Assembly: GCA_001790645.1 (NCBI GenBank)
Contig: MGDB01000131.1
Span: 1 to 13,399, forward strand
DNA from: Candidatus Schekmanbacteria bacterium GWA2_38_11
Lineage (GTDB): Bacteria > Schekmanbacteria > GWA2-38-11
DNA length: 13,399 nucleotides
Reading direction: 5' to 3'
Part shown: piece after piece, positions 1 through 5,629 of the stretch
How positions within the stretch are numbered: position 1 is the first letter of the stretch
How the letters are laid out: each line of letters begins with the position of its first letter
Translations under genes and position numbers: made by a program
The notes under the pieces: generated by a model
The model's input: the letters and a program-made list of their open reading frames with translations, nothing else
Told to the model about the DNA's origin: nothing
Database searches by the model: none

Positions 1-160
1 AGGGAATAGGAAATAGCCAATAGTGAATATAGGAGCAGACCTTGAGTCTGCCCTGTAGGGGCGATTCGGTGACTTGTCCGTTTATGAGCTGGAGGTTTGA
101 AGTAATAGTAGGACAGACGTCCCGCCTGTCAGTAGGAAGTTGGAAAGCCAGGTAGATATG
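1..160. repeat. Degraded intergenic repeat debris
   Basis: No coding region is visible here. The stretch holds short inverted repeats. GCAGAC (35-40) pairs with GTCTGC (46-51) across a CTTGA loop, and GACAG (112-116) pairs with CTGTC (126-130). It looks like fragments of several dispersed palindromic elements rather than one intact element. Confidence 0.5.
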
Positions 161-166
161 TAGGGC

Positions 167-235
167 ACCCTTTAGGGTTGCCTGCCTACCGGAAGGCAGG
201 CATTAGGGCAAGGCTTTAGCCTTGCCCTAATGCCT
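167..235. repeat. Composite of three adjacent palindromic hairpins
   Basis: Three hairpins lie end to end. ACCC-TTTA-GGGT spans 167-178. TGCCTGCCT (179-187) pairs with AGGCAGGCA (194-202) around a six-base loop. A 17-bp perfect stem (198-214 with 219-235) closes on a TTTA loop; its inner arm reads GGGCAAGGC. The last two share bases, so they are alternative folds. A diverged copy of the same arrangement lies at 2167-2230 upstream of the nifS-like gene. Confidence 0.8.
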
Positions 236-244
236 ATAATTATG

Positions 245-260
245 TTTGATACTTTGATAC
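245..260 (+). repeat. 8-base tandem repeat tail (two TTTGATAC units)
   Basis: Two perfect TTTGATAC units are followed by a degenerate third ending in GATAC at 270. The same kind of tail follows hairpin repeats at 2235-2258 and, on the other strand, at 13219-13188. Here it lies 46 bases before the start codon at 307. Confidence 0.65.
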
Positions 261-306
261 ATTAAGATACCGGCGAATCCGCGTTTTAATCTAAGAGGAG
301 TTAACA

Positions 307-753
307 ATGGAAATTAAATTCACAAAGGAGCAGTATGAGAATTTAATCAAGCTGGTATATTTAGGATACTGGATGATAAATTATGCCCATGGAGAAGAAG
401 AAGCAGAAAAATTTGAAGAAATAGAACAATATATCTATTCCCTTGCCAAAGATTTTAAATTAGAAAACTACATCAGGCATAACAAGGAATTCGATAAATA
501 TTTTCCCACAATAGAATTTGAAGAAGAAAGTAAAGTAGAGAAATATATAAGTGAATATAACGATGGAATTTTATGGGACGAGTTAATAAACCGCCTGGCA
601 ATGCGTGACCTGATTAAAAAATATGGAGAAGACGCAGTTGAAGAAATGGAATTTGAAGAACGGGTTGAAAAACAACAACCCTTTATTGAAAAGTATGAAA
701 ATGAATTCAGTAAAAACGGCATTGAAAACCTGGTTCTTAAAAGCAATTGGTAA
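307..753 (+). CDS. Hypothetical protein, 148 residues, acidic and helical
   Basis: I do not recognise the family with confidence. The ATG at 307 is preceded by a good ribosome binding site (AGAGGAG at 294-300), so the start is probably right. The protein has no signal peptide, membrane segment or cysteine pair, so it is likely cytoplasmic. It is strongly acidic (many Glu in runs such as EEEAEKFEEIEQ around residue 30) and is probably mostly helical. Aromatic residues cluster near the N-terminus (YLGYWMINY, about residues 18-26). The codon use and base composition look like the neighbouring genes, and the frame is uninterrupted. It is separated from the next gene by 158 AT-rich bases in which I see no clear element, so co-transcription with the Fe-S genes is not established. 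Confidence 0.8.
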   Translation: MEIKFTKEQYENLIKLVYLGYWMINYAHGEEEAEKFEEIEQYIYSLAKDFKLENYIRHNKEFDKYFPTIEFEEESKVEKYISEYNDGILWDELINRLAMRDLIKKYGEDAVEEMEFEERVEKQQPFIEKYENEFSKNGIENLVLKSNW

Positions 754-911
754 AAAGGAAGCATTCAATTGAAGGCTTGACTTTTTATATAATTAAAACT
801 ATTTTTTATAGAATATTTAGTTCTGAATTAACAGAAAATTTGAGGAAGTTTTTTTAATTAAATTTCAGATATTAAATGTTGTAAAAAGTAATTTTTAAAG
901 GGAGGTGGAAA

Positions 912-1118
912 ATGGTTGATACGACTACAAAAGTCCAGGACGCTCTTAAAATTGCTTTAGAGAAAGAGAAAGCCTCCTATAAGTTTTATAAAAAAGCTGC
1001 TGAAACTGTTAATGATCCTGGAGCAAAAAAAATGTTTAGCTTTCTTGCAAAGGAAGAGGAGAAGCATATTAATATGTTAGAAGAGGAATATGATAAAAAT
1101 ATTCTGCAGGAAATGTGA
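912..1118 (+). CDS. Half-length ferritin-like (rubrerythrin-type) protein, 68 residues
   Basis: The sequence matches one helical hairpin of the rubrerythrin/ferritin-like di-iron fold. A first helix carries Glu19 in a pattern E-x6-Y (Tyr26), followed by a short turn with NDPGAKK. A second helix carries Glu49-x-x-His52 (KEEEKH). The usual ferritin-like domain has two such hairpins and about 140 residues, while this protein has one and stops. Proteins of this kind can build a di-iron site by dimerising, as encapsulated ferritins do; whether this one binds iron is inference. The start is well supported by GGAGGTG at 901-907. No second half is found in any + strand frame up to 1252, so it is not a frameshifted full-length gene. 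Its position before Fe-S assembly genes suggests a role in iron storage or oxidative defence. Confidence 0.8.
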   Translation: MVDTTTKVQDALKIALEKEKASYKFYKKAAETVNDPGAKKMFSFLAKEEEKHINMLEEEYDKNILQEM

Positions 1119-1252
1119 AGATGATTGTTGGCAAAAAGAAGAGATGGAAAGGCAATCTTAAAAAGGGCTAAGAAGGTTTTACATTGAAAAAATGATTTAA
1201 AAATGTATTAGATAATAAGAAAGATTAAACTTGAAAGAGAGGTGAGAACAGA

Positions 1253-1474
1253 ATGTTAGAAAAAGTGAAAGCCGTAATAGAAAAAATAAGGCCGAGATTG
1301 CAGATGGACGGAGGAGATATAGAGCTAATCGATGTAGAGGACGGGAAAGTAAAAGTTAAACTAAAAGGGGCTTGCGCCGGATGCCCCGGAGCACAGATGA
1401 CTTTAAAGATGGGGGTTGAAAGGATTATAAAGGAAGAAGTCCCAGATGTTAAGGAAGTTATCGCAGTTAGCTAA
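1253..1474 (+). CDS. Stand-alone Nfu / NifU C-terminal domain protein
   Basis: This 73-residue protein is a complete Nfu domain with nothing attached. It has the conserved QMDGGDIEL segment (residues 17-25) and the cluster-ligating CAGC motif at Cys41 and Cys44 followed by PGAQMTLK. In this family two monomers hold a [4Fe-4S] cluster between their CxxC motifs and pass it to apo-proteins, so it is expected to act as an Fe-S carrier in the cytoplasm. The ATG follows a purine-rich site (AGAGAGGTGA, near 1236-1245). The IscU-type scaffold gene lies downstream at 3729, so the two halves that are fused in classical NifU are separate genes in this organism. Length and motifs are normal for the single-domain form. 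Confidence 0.93.
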   Translation: MLEKVKAVIEKIRPRLQMDGGDIELIDVEDGKVKVKLKGACAGCPGAQMTLKMGVERIIKEEVPDVKEVIAVS

Positions 1475-1574
1475 GCCTTTGGGAAGTCTTTACATAAATA
1501 AGTTTTTTGCAGAAATCTTTATTGGAATGGTTTAGAATTTTGAAGAGTTTGAAGAGAATGGAAGAGGAGAAAAG

Positions 1575-1997
1575 GTGACTGAGAAAAAAAGAAAGTTTGT
1601 AATATTTGCCCATAGTGGTACCTATGATAAGCTTTATCAGACTACTACCCTTGCAGTAACAGCAGCAGCAATGGGAGAGGAGGTATATGTAGTACTCTTT
1701 TTTGAAGCGCTTCGGAAGTTTGTAGAGCAGAGGAGTGACGAGTTTGATATGTCACCTGAATTCCAAAACCAGGGTAAAGATGTGTATGAAAAAATGAAGG
1801 TTTTAAATCCCAATTCAATTACTGAAATGGTTGATACAGTAAAGTGTCTTGGGACGCTTAGATTTTTAGCCTGCAGCGCAAATGTAGCATTCATGGGGCT
1901 GAAGAAAGAAGATGTTCTGGCACGGGTTGATGAAATAATGGGACTGCCGTCTATACTGAAATTAGCGGCAGATGCAGAAACAAAGCTTTATATATGA
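1575..1997 (+). CDS. DsrE/DsrF-like sulfur carrier family protein
   Basis: The 140-residue protein has the DsrE-type fold signature: an N-terminal beta strand (KFVIFAHSG, residues 7-15), a helix with TTTLAVTAAAMG, a second strand (EEVYVVLFFEAL), and a C-terminal block with Cys91 (KCLGT) and Cys100 (LACSANVAFMGL). Cys100 sits where this family keeps its reactive cysteine, and the tail resembles other DsrE/DsrF/DrsH-like proteins. Such proteins carry persulfide sulfur and often work with TusA; a TusA-like gene lies at 4315. The start is GTG at 1575, with AGAGGAGA at 1563-1570 as ribosome binding site. TusB and TusC partners are absent from the window, so I do not call it TusD. The exact substrate is unknown. 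Confidence 0.85.
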   Translation: MTEKKRKFVIFAHSGTYDKLYQTTTLAVTAAAMGEEVYVVLFFEALRKFVEQRSDEFDMSPEFQNQGKDVYEKMKVLNPNSITEMVDTVKCLGTLRFLACSANVAFMGLKKEDVLARVDEIMGLPSILKLAADAETKLYI

Positions 1998-2163
1998 GGG
2001 TCCGAGGAATCGAGGGGAGTCAGGGAGTCGAGTGGGTAGCCACAGGTTCGTAGCTGAAGGCTTTAGCCTTCAGGTTTACCCTGCGTTATTGAAAATTAGG
2101 AAATTGAAAAGATGGGAAGCTAGGAGTTCGGAGCGTAAGCTAGGAAGTTTGGAAGATTTTTAG
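1998..2163. repeat. Non-coding repeat debris with CTTTAG hairpin
   Basis: The gap between the DsrE-like gene and the nifS-like gene is about 300 bases and contains no credible gene. A clean hairpin, CTGAAGGC-TTTA-GCCTTCAG, lies at 2054-2073. Loose GAGTC and GAAGCTAGGA-like repeats lie around it. The open frame through this stretch encodes low-complexity repeat peptide only. Confidence 0.6.
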
Positions 2164-2166
2164 GGT

Positions 2167-2210
2167 AACCCTTCAGGGTTGCTTAATGCCTGCCTTCCGA
2201 CAGGCAGGCA
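2167..2210. repeat. Second copy of the composite hairpin element
   Basis: AACCC-TTCA-GGGTT (2167-2180) is followed by TGCCTGCCT (2187-2195) pairing with AGGCAGGCA (2202-2210). This mirrors the order at 167-202. The third hairpin seen there is decayed here to a loose AAGG...GCCTT (about 2211-2224) before GCCCTAC. Confidence 0.75.
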
Positions 2211-2234
2211 AAGGTTAAAGCCTTGCCCTACAAT

Positions 2235-2258
2235 TTTGATACTATGACCCTCTGACAC
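2235..2258 (+). repeat. 8-base tandem repeat tail before the nifS-like gene
   Basis: Three units fit NNTGAYAC with one mismatch: TTTGATAC, TATGACCC and TCTGACAC. The last unit ends 40 bases before the ATG at 2299. The orientation towards the gene is the same as in the other two copies. Confidence 0.65.
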
Positions 2259-2298
2259 TTACCTGGACCATGTTTGAATAAAGAAGGGGGAGGAATTG

Positions 2299-3486
2299 AT
2301 GAAAAGGAAGGTTTACATGGATTATGCCTCAACCACACCTGTAAGACCTGAAGTGGCAGAAGCAATGATACCTTATATAAAGGAGGAATTTGGAAATCCT
2401 CAGAGCCTTCACAGTTTTGGAGATAAGCCAAAGCAAGCAGTTGATGAAGCAAGAGTAAAAGTTGCAGAACTAATTGGTGCTCTGCAGGAAGAAATATATT
2501 TTACCTCATCCGGGACAGAGAGTGATAATTTTGCCCTAAAGGGAATTGCCCTTGCCCATCAGAAAAAAGGGAAGCATATAATTACATCCGAGATTGAGCA
2601 CCATGCAGTGCTGCATTCTGCCAAGAGCCTGGAAAAATTAGGGTTTGAAGTTACCTATGTCCCTGTGGATAAATTTGGACTGATAGACCCTCAGCAGGTC
2701 CGCTCTGCAATAAGAAAAGATACCATACTCGTTTCTATTGTCCATGCCTCTAACGAGGTTGGGACGATCGAACCAATTGAGGAAATAAGCAAGGTCGTTA
2801 AAGAAGCAGGAGTTATCTTTCATACTGATGCCCTTCAGACAGCAGGGACTATTCCAGTAAGTGTTAATGCTCTTGGAGTTGACCTCATGAGTTTAGCAGC
2901 TCACCAATTTTATGGTCCTAAGGGTGTTGCTGCTATATATATCAGAAAGGGTATCAGGATTACCCCCTTCATTGATGGAGGAGTCCAGGAGAATGGCAGA
3001 AGGGCAGGGACAGAGAATGTTCCAGCGATAGCTGGTATGGGGAAGGCATGTGAATTAGCAAAATCAGAAATTCCTGGAAGGGTAGAGGCTCTGACAAAAT
3101 TAAGGGACAAATTTATCCAGGGACTCCTTTCAAAAATAGAGCATGCATATCTTAATGGTCATCCTACAAAGAGACTTCCAGGAAATGTTAATATCTCCTT
3201 TGAATATATAGAAGGAGAATCAATGCTTTTATTTTTAAACATTGAGGGAGTGGCAGCTTCAAGCGGTTCCGCATGTACTTCAAGGGCGCTTAAAGCCTCC
3301 CATGTGCTGACAGCTATGGGAGTTCCGCCGGAAATAGCTCAAGGCTCCCTTCTCTTCAGCCTCGGTGCAGGAAACAGTGTTGAGGATATTGACTATGTCT
3401 GCCAGATACTGCCACCAATTGTGGAGCGTTTGAGAAAGATGTCGCCTCTCTATGAGGAAGCTTCTAAGGCGGGTAAGGGAAAATAG
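2299..3486 (+). CDS. nifS: NifS/IscS-like protein lacking the PLP lysine
   Basis: At 395 residues this matches group I cysteine desulfurases over its whole length (DYASTTPVRPE at 8-18, SSGTESDN at 70-77, EHHAVL at 100-105, TDALQ at 176-180, GRRAGTENV at 233-241, SSGSACTSRALKASH at 321-335). Cys326 is the loop cysteine that carries persulfide; His101, Asp177 and Gln180 match PLP-contact residues. However, the block that normally reads (S/G)HKxxGPKG is AAHQFYGPKG here, so the PLP-binding lysine is Gln203 (codon CAA at 2905-2907). The usual RFSLGR motif is LFSLGA at 352-357, so the arginine expected to bind the substrate carboxylate is Leu352. Normal PLP chemistry is therefore doubtful. Archaeoglobus fulgidus IscS, which also lacks the lysine, is a precedent. 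I chose ATG 2299 over TTG 2296 because GGGGGAGG (2286-2293) is better spaced from it. IscU follows. Confidence 0.9.
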   Translation: MKRKVYMDYASTTPVRPEVAEAMIPYIKEEFGNPQSLHSFGDKPKQAVDEARVKVAELIGALQEEIYFTSSGTESDNFALKGIALAHQKKGKHIITSEIEHHAVLHSAKSLEKLGFEVTYVPVDKFGLIDPQQVRSAIRKDTILVSIVHASNEVGTIEPIEEISKVVKEAGVIFHTDALQTAGTIPVSVNALGVDLMSLAAHQFYGPKGVAAIYIRKGIRITPFIDGGVQENGRRAGTENVPAIAGMGKACELAKSEIPGRVEALTKLRDKFIQGLLSKIEHAYLNGHPTKRLPGNVNISFEYIEGESMLLFLNIEGVAASSGSACTSRALKASHVLTAMGVPPEIAQGSLLFSLGAGNSVEDIDYVCQILPPIVERLRKMSPLYEEASKAGKGK

Positions 3487-3514
3487 ATTTTTTACAAGGA
3501 AGGAGATATTACGC

Positions 3515-3655
3515 ATCTATAAAATTCTAAATACTAATTTCTAAATTCTAAACAAATTCTAAATACTAATGATCAAAATTCAAAACAGTTTAGAACATTG
3601 AAATTTTGGATTTTGATATTGTTTATGATTTAGGGTTTCGAATTTAGGATTTAAG
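3515..3655. repeat. AT-rich degenerate inverted-repeat element
   Basis: The stretch between the nifS-like gene and iscU is built from variants of AAATTCTAAATAC on one side and GAATTTAGGATTT on the other, with ATCAAAATTCAAAAC facing GGATTTTGATATTG. This is the pattern of a decayed AT-rich inverted repeat or MITE-like element. Related fragments occur at 4135-4165, 5480-5540, 9202-9254 and 10311-10370. No coding region is seen. Confidence 0.55.
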
Positions 3656-3728
3656 AAAGAAGGATTAGTATTAGACTTTTAAGCAAAATGCTAAAGATAG
3701 TAAATAATTAAAAAGGGGAATTACTAAA

Positions 3729-4124
3729 ATGGAAAAATATACTGAGAAGGTTATGGAACATTTCCAGAACCCAAGAAATGTCGGAGAGATTCCTGATGCT
3801 GATGGAGTAGGAACAGTAGGAAATCCTGCTTGCGGAGACATTATGAAACTCTTCATCAAAGTGAAAGACGGGAAAATAGTTGACGCCAAGTTTAAGACCT
3901 TTGGATGCGGTGCCGCAATAGCAACAAGCTCTATGGTAACCGAGCTTGTCATTGGAAAAACCATTGAAGAAGCTTTGACGATTTCCAAGGCAACTGTTGC
4001 AGAAGCTTTGGGAGGATTACCTCCCCAGAAGATGCACTGTTCTAATTTAGCTGCTGATGCCCTGAAAGTTGCCATTGATGAATACAAGGCAAAGAGTGGT
4101 GGAAAGAAGGAAGAAGAAAAATAA
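3729..4124 (+). CDS. iscU: Fe-S cluster assembly scaffold IscU
   Basis: The 131-residue protein is a single IscU/NifU-N domain. The three cluster cysteines are present: Cys35 in NPACGD, Cys60 in FGCGAAIA and Cys104 in KMHCSNLA. The conserved Asp37 and His103 are also there. LPPQK at residues 97-101 corresponds to the LPPVK chaperone-recognition motif, although no hscA or hscB lies in the window. It builds a [2Fe-2S] cluster from iron and sulfur delivered by the desulfurase partner, here presumably the NifS-like protein encoded just upstream. The C-terminus ends in a charged tail (KKEEEK) with no NifU ferredoxin-like or Nfu domain; Nfu is separate at 1253. The start is ATG with AAGGGGA at 3713-3719. 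It is close to the usual IscU length with all ligands intact. Confidence 0.95.
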   Translation: MEKYTEKVMEHFQNPRNVGEIPDADGVGTVGNPACGDIMKLFIKVKDGKIVDAKFKTFGCGAAIATSSMVTELVIGKTIEEALTISKATVAEALGGLPPQKMHCSNLAADALKVAIDEYKAKSGGKKEEEK

Positions 4125-4194
4125 AGTATAATCTTTAGTACTAAATCCAAAATTCAAATGAATGTCAAACGACTAAATTAAATAAGAGGGTAGA

Positions 4195-4265
4195 GGAGGC
4201 GTTAGCCTCCCATTTTATCCTTTTCTAAAGGGGGGTTGGGGGATTAAGGGCGACTAAAGTCGCCC
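4195..4265. repeat. Two short hairpins between iscU and tusA
   Basis: GGAGGC-GTTA-GCCTCC lies at 4195-4210, with CATTTTATCC after it, so it might act as a weak terminator. GGGCGAC-TAAA-GTCGCCC lies at 4248-4265, inside a looser ATTA...TAAT frame. Read on the other strand, the second has the same C-TTTA-G core as the other hairpins in the window. Confidence 0.65.
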
Positions 4266-4314
4266 CTAATCAAAGGTAGTTTAACGATTACAAAAATAAT
4301 TTTGGGGAGAAATT

Positions 4315-4548
4315 ATGGATAGCGATGAAAAGGTGGATGCTGTTGGCCTTTACTGCCCGATGCCAATACTTTTGACCACAAAAAAGATGAAGGAATTGAA
4401 AATAGGGCAGGTACTCGAAGTAATTGCAGATGACGAGGGGATTGTGAAGGATATGCCTACCTGGTGCAAAACTACTGGCAATCAGTTTTTAAAAATTGAA
4501 AAGAATGATGACCAGTTCCATGTCTTTGTAAAGAAGCTCAAAGACTAA
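4315..4548 (+). CDS. tusA: TusA/SirA-like sulfur carrier protein
   Basis: The 77-residue protein fits the TusA family in length and sequence. GLYCPMPILLTTKKMKEL holds the CPxP signature, and Cys14 is the persulfide-carrying residue. ADDEGIVKDMPTWCKTTGNQFL (38-59) is the conserved C-terminal part, with a second cysteine at 51. TusA accepts sulfur from a cysteine desulfurase and passes it on, classically through TusBCD for tRNA thiolation, or to molybdenum cofactor and sulfur-oxidation proteins. Here the likely partners are the NifS-like and DsrE-like proteins encoded upstream. The ATG is preceded by GGGGAG (about 4303-4308). The name follows the family; the actual recipient of its sulfur is unknown. 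Confidence 0.9.
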   Translation: MDSDEKVDAVGLYCPMPILLTTKKMKELKIGQVLEVIADDEGIVKDMPTWCKTTGNQFLKIEKNDDQFHVFVKKLKD

Positions 4549-4770
4549 AAGCCTTTACTTCATCTTATAAATTCTAATATCTAAATCGTTCAACTTATGA
4601 TTCGACTCATTAATTTGCATCATTGCAAGGAGCGAAAGTGCCCAAACCCCCACTCCCTTGAGCTAAAGTAAAGAGCTCGCAAAAATTGCCAGGTTTTAGG
4701 ATTTTTGCTTTACAGTAATAACCTACTTATCCTTTGCTTACTTTTTTTTGTAAATATCAACTTCATAATG

Positions 4771-4865
4771 GTTAGAAAAAACTAACATTTATATTAGGTT
4801 ATCAAACAACAATAATTTTGTTGATAAAAAAATATTTAAATTTTATAATTAAAATTTAAATATTT
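4771..4865. repeat. Three consecutive AT-rich hairpins
   Basis: The first hairpin is GTTAG-AAAAAA-CTAAC (4771-4786). The second is CAACAA-TAATT-TTGTTG (4807-4823). The third has perfect 16-bp arms (4830-4845 and 4850-4865) around TAAT; the left arm begins AAATATTTAAATT. They lie in a stretch with almost no G or C. They could be a structured RNA, a protein-binding region or a decayed element. Nothing in the sequence decides between these. Confidence 0.6.
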
Positions 4866-4941
4866 AGATAGATTTTACCTCTGTCAGAGGACGGTTGTGA
4901 GGGCTTTGTCGTTAAGATTTGATGGTTCGATAGTTGGACTC

Positions 4942-4994
4942 TTCGACAAGCTCAGAGCTCACCATGCTGCATCCTGAGCTTTGAGCATGTCGAA
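4942..4994. repeat. TTCGACA...TGTCGAA inverted repeat
   Basis: TTCGACA at 4942-4948 pairs with TGTCGAA at 4988-4994, with further partly matching GCTCA/TGAGC segments inside. A related partial copy (GTCGAATGACTTCGTC and onward) follows to about 5030. It resembles dispersed palindromic repeats common in environmental bacterial genomes. Confidence 0.6.
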
Positions 4995-5083
4995 AGGTCG
5001 AATGACTTCGTCGTGAGTTCAGTCGAAGGATTAGCAGAACAGTTGTCCCTCTTCAAAAAAAAGGTTGAAATAAAAAAGACAAT

Positions 5084-5386
5084 ATGAAAAAATTTAACAG
5101 ATGCCTTAAATGCGGAAAAAATTTTAAAGAAGGTAATCTGAGATATAAAGTCAAGATTCTGGTGAGCTCTGACTTTGATGGTGTGCTTAATGAGTCAGAA
5201 GAGGAGATAGACCTGCATGAGCTTATGCAGGAGATTGAAAACAGAGAAAGTGAAGAATTAGAGGATGAAGTACATAAGGAGATCAACTTTCTTTTATGTA
5301 AACCCTGCAGGGATGTCTTTGTAAGAGACATAACCGACCTTGAGATTAAACAAATTACTGAGGATGAGGACCTTAAGTGGCAATAG
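5084..5386 (+). CDS. Unrecognised 100-residue protein with two CxxC pairs
   Basis: I do not recognise the family. Two cysteine pairs, Cys7-x-x-Cys10 and Cys72-x-x-Cys75, are spaced as in a zinc ribbon, and the protein probably folds around one zinc ion. Between them are a hydrophobic strand (YKVKILVSSDFDGV, residues 21-34) and a highly acidic helix (about residues 38-64, with many Glu). The C-terminus is also acidic. It has no signal peptide or membrane segment. The ribosome binding site is weak: only AAAGGTTGAA is seen, about 20 bases upstream of the ATG, so the start is less certain than for the neighbours. However, the first CxxC begins at residue 7 and would be lost with a later start. 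It stands alone between non-coding stretches, so context gives no function. Confidence 0.75.
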   Translation: MKKFNRCLKCGKNFKEGNLRYKVKILVSSDFDGVLNESEEEIDLHELMQEIENRESEELEDEVHKEINFLLCKPCRDVFVRDITDLEIKQITEDEDLKWQ

Positions 5387-5437
5387 AGGTAGAAACTCAA
5401 GGATTAAAGCTTCAAAAGAAAAAGTTAAGGAGTAAAG

Positions 5438-5479
5438 GAGTTAGGAGTTAAAGAATTAAATTCTTGAACTCCTAAACTC
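5438..5479. repeat. Imperfect 19-20 bp inverted repeat
   Basis: The arm at 5438-5456 (starts GAGTTAGGAGTT) faces the arm at 5460-5479 (ends AACTCCTAAACTC) across a TAA loop, with one missing base and one mismatch. It lies in a 240-base gap that is otherwise AT-rich and carries AATTTAGGATTTAG-like debris to about 5545. It could act as a transcription block after the small CxxC gene, although no T-run follows. Confidence 0.6.
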
Positions 5480-5629
5480 ATTTTGAATATTTGAATTTGG
5501 AGTTTGTTTAGGATTTAGATATTAGAATTTAGAATTTATACTTTAGAGGATGGTAAGGGAGAGGGATTAAGAGGTCTTTTTTATTTTAAGGTTTATGTTA
5601 GCATATAACTTTTTGGAGGAAAATAGATA

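Larger units (their letters stand above)
4549..5083. other. 535-base non-coding gap with several repeats
   Basis: No convincing gene is seen on either strand. 4619-4640 resembles a fragment of a dispersed element containing GCAAGGAGCGAAAG. From 4690 to 4880 the sequence is extremely AT-rich and holds three consecutive hairpins. 4941-5035 holds a GC-richer element with TTCGACA and TGTCGAA arms. The gap separates the sulfur genes from the surface-glycan genes. Confidence 0.6.

Noticed and set aside
1119..1252. Possible frameshifted second half of the ferritin-like gene
   Set aside because: No + strand frame in this stretch encodes a second Glu/His helical hairpin. Only a 16-codon lysine-rich frame is seen.
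1972..2163. Open frame of 63 codons after the DsrE-like gene
   Set aside because: It overlaps the end of the DsrE-like gene and runs through repeat DNA. There is no ribosome binding site and no protein-like pattern.
3671..4150. Long - strand open frame opposite iscU
   Set aside because: It is a shadow of iscU in another frame. The + strand protein has every family residue, and the - strand peptide resembles nothing I know.
4549..5083. tRNA or other known RNA gene in the long gap
   Set aside because: I find no cloverleaf arms, T-loop consensus or CCA end. The hairpins present are AT-rich or repeat-like.
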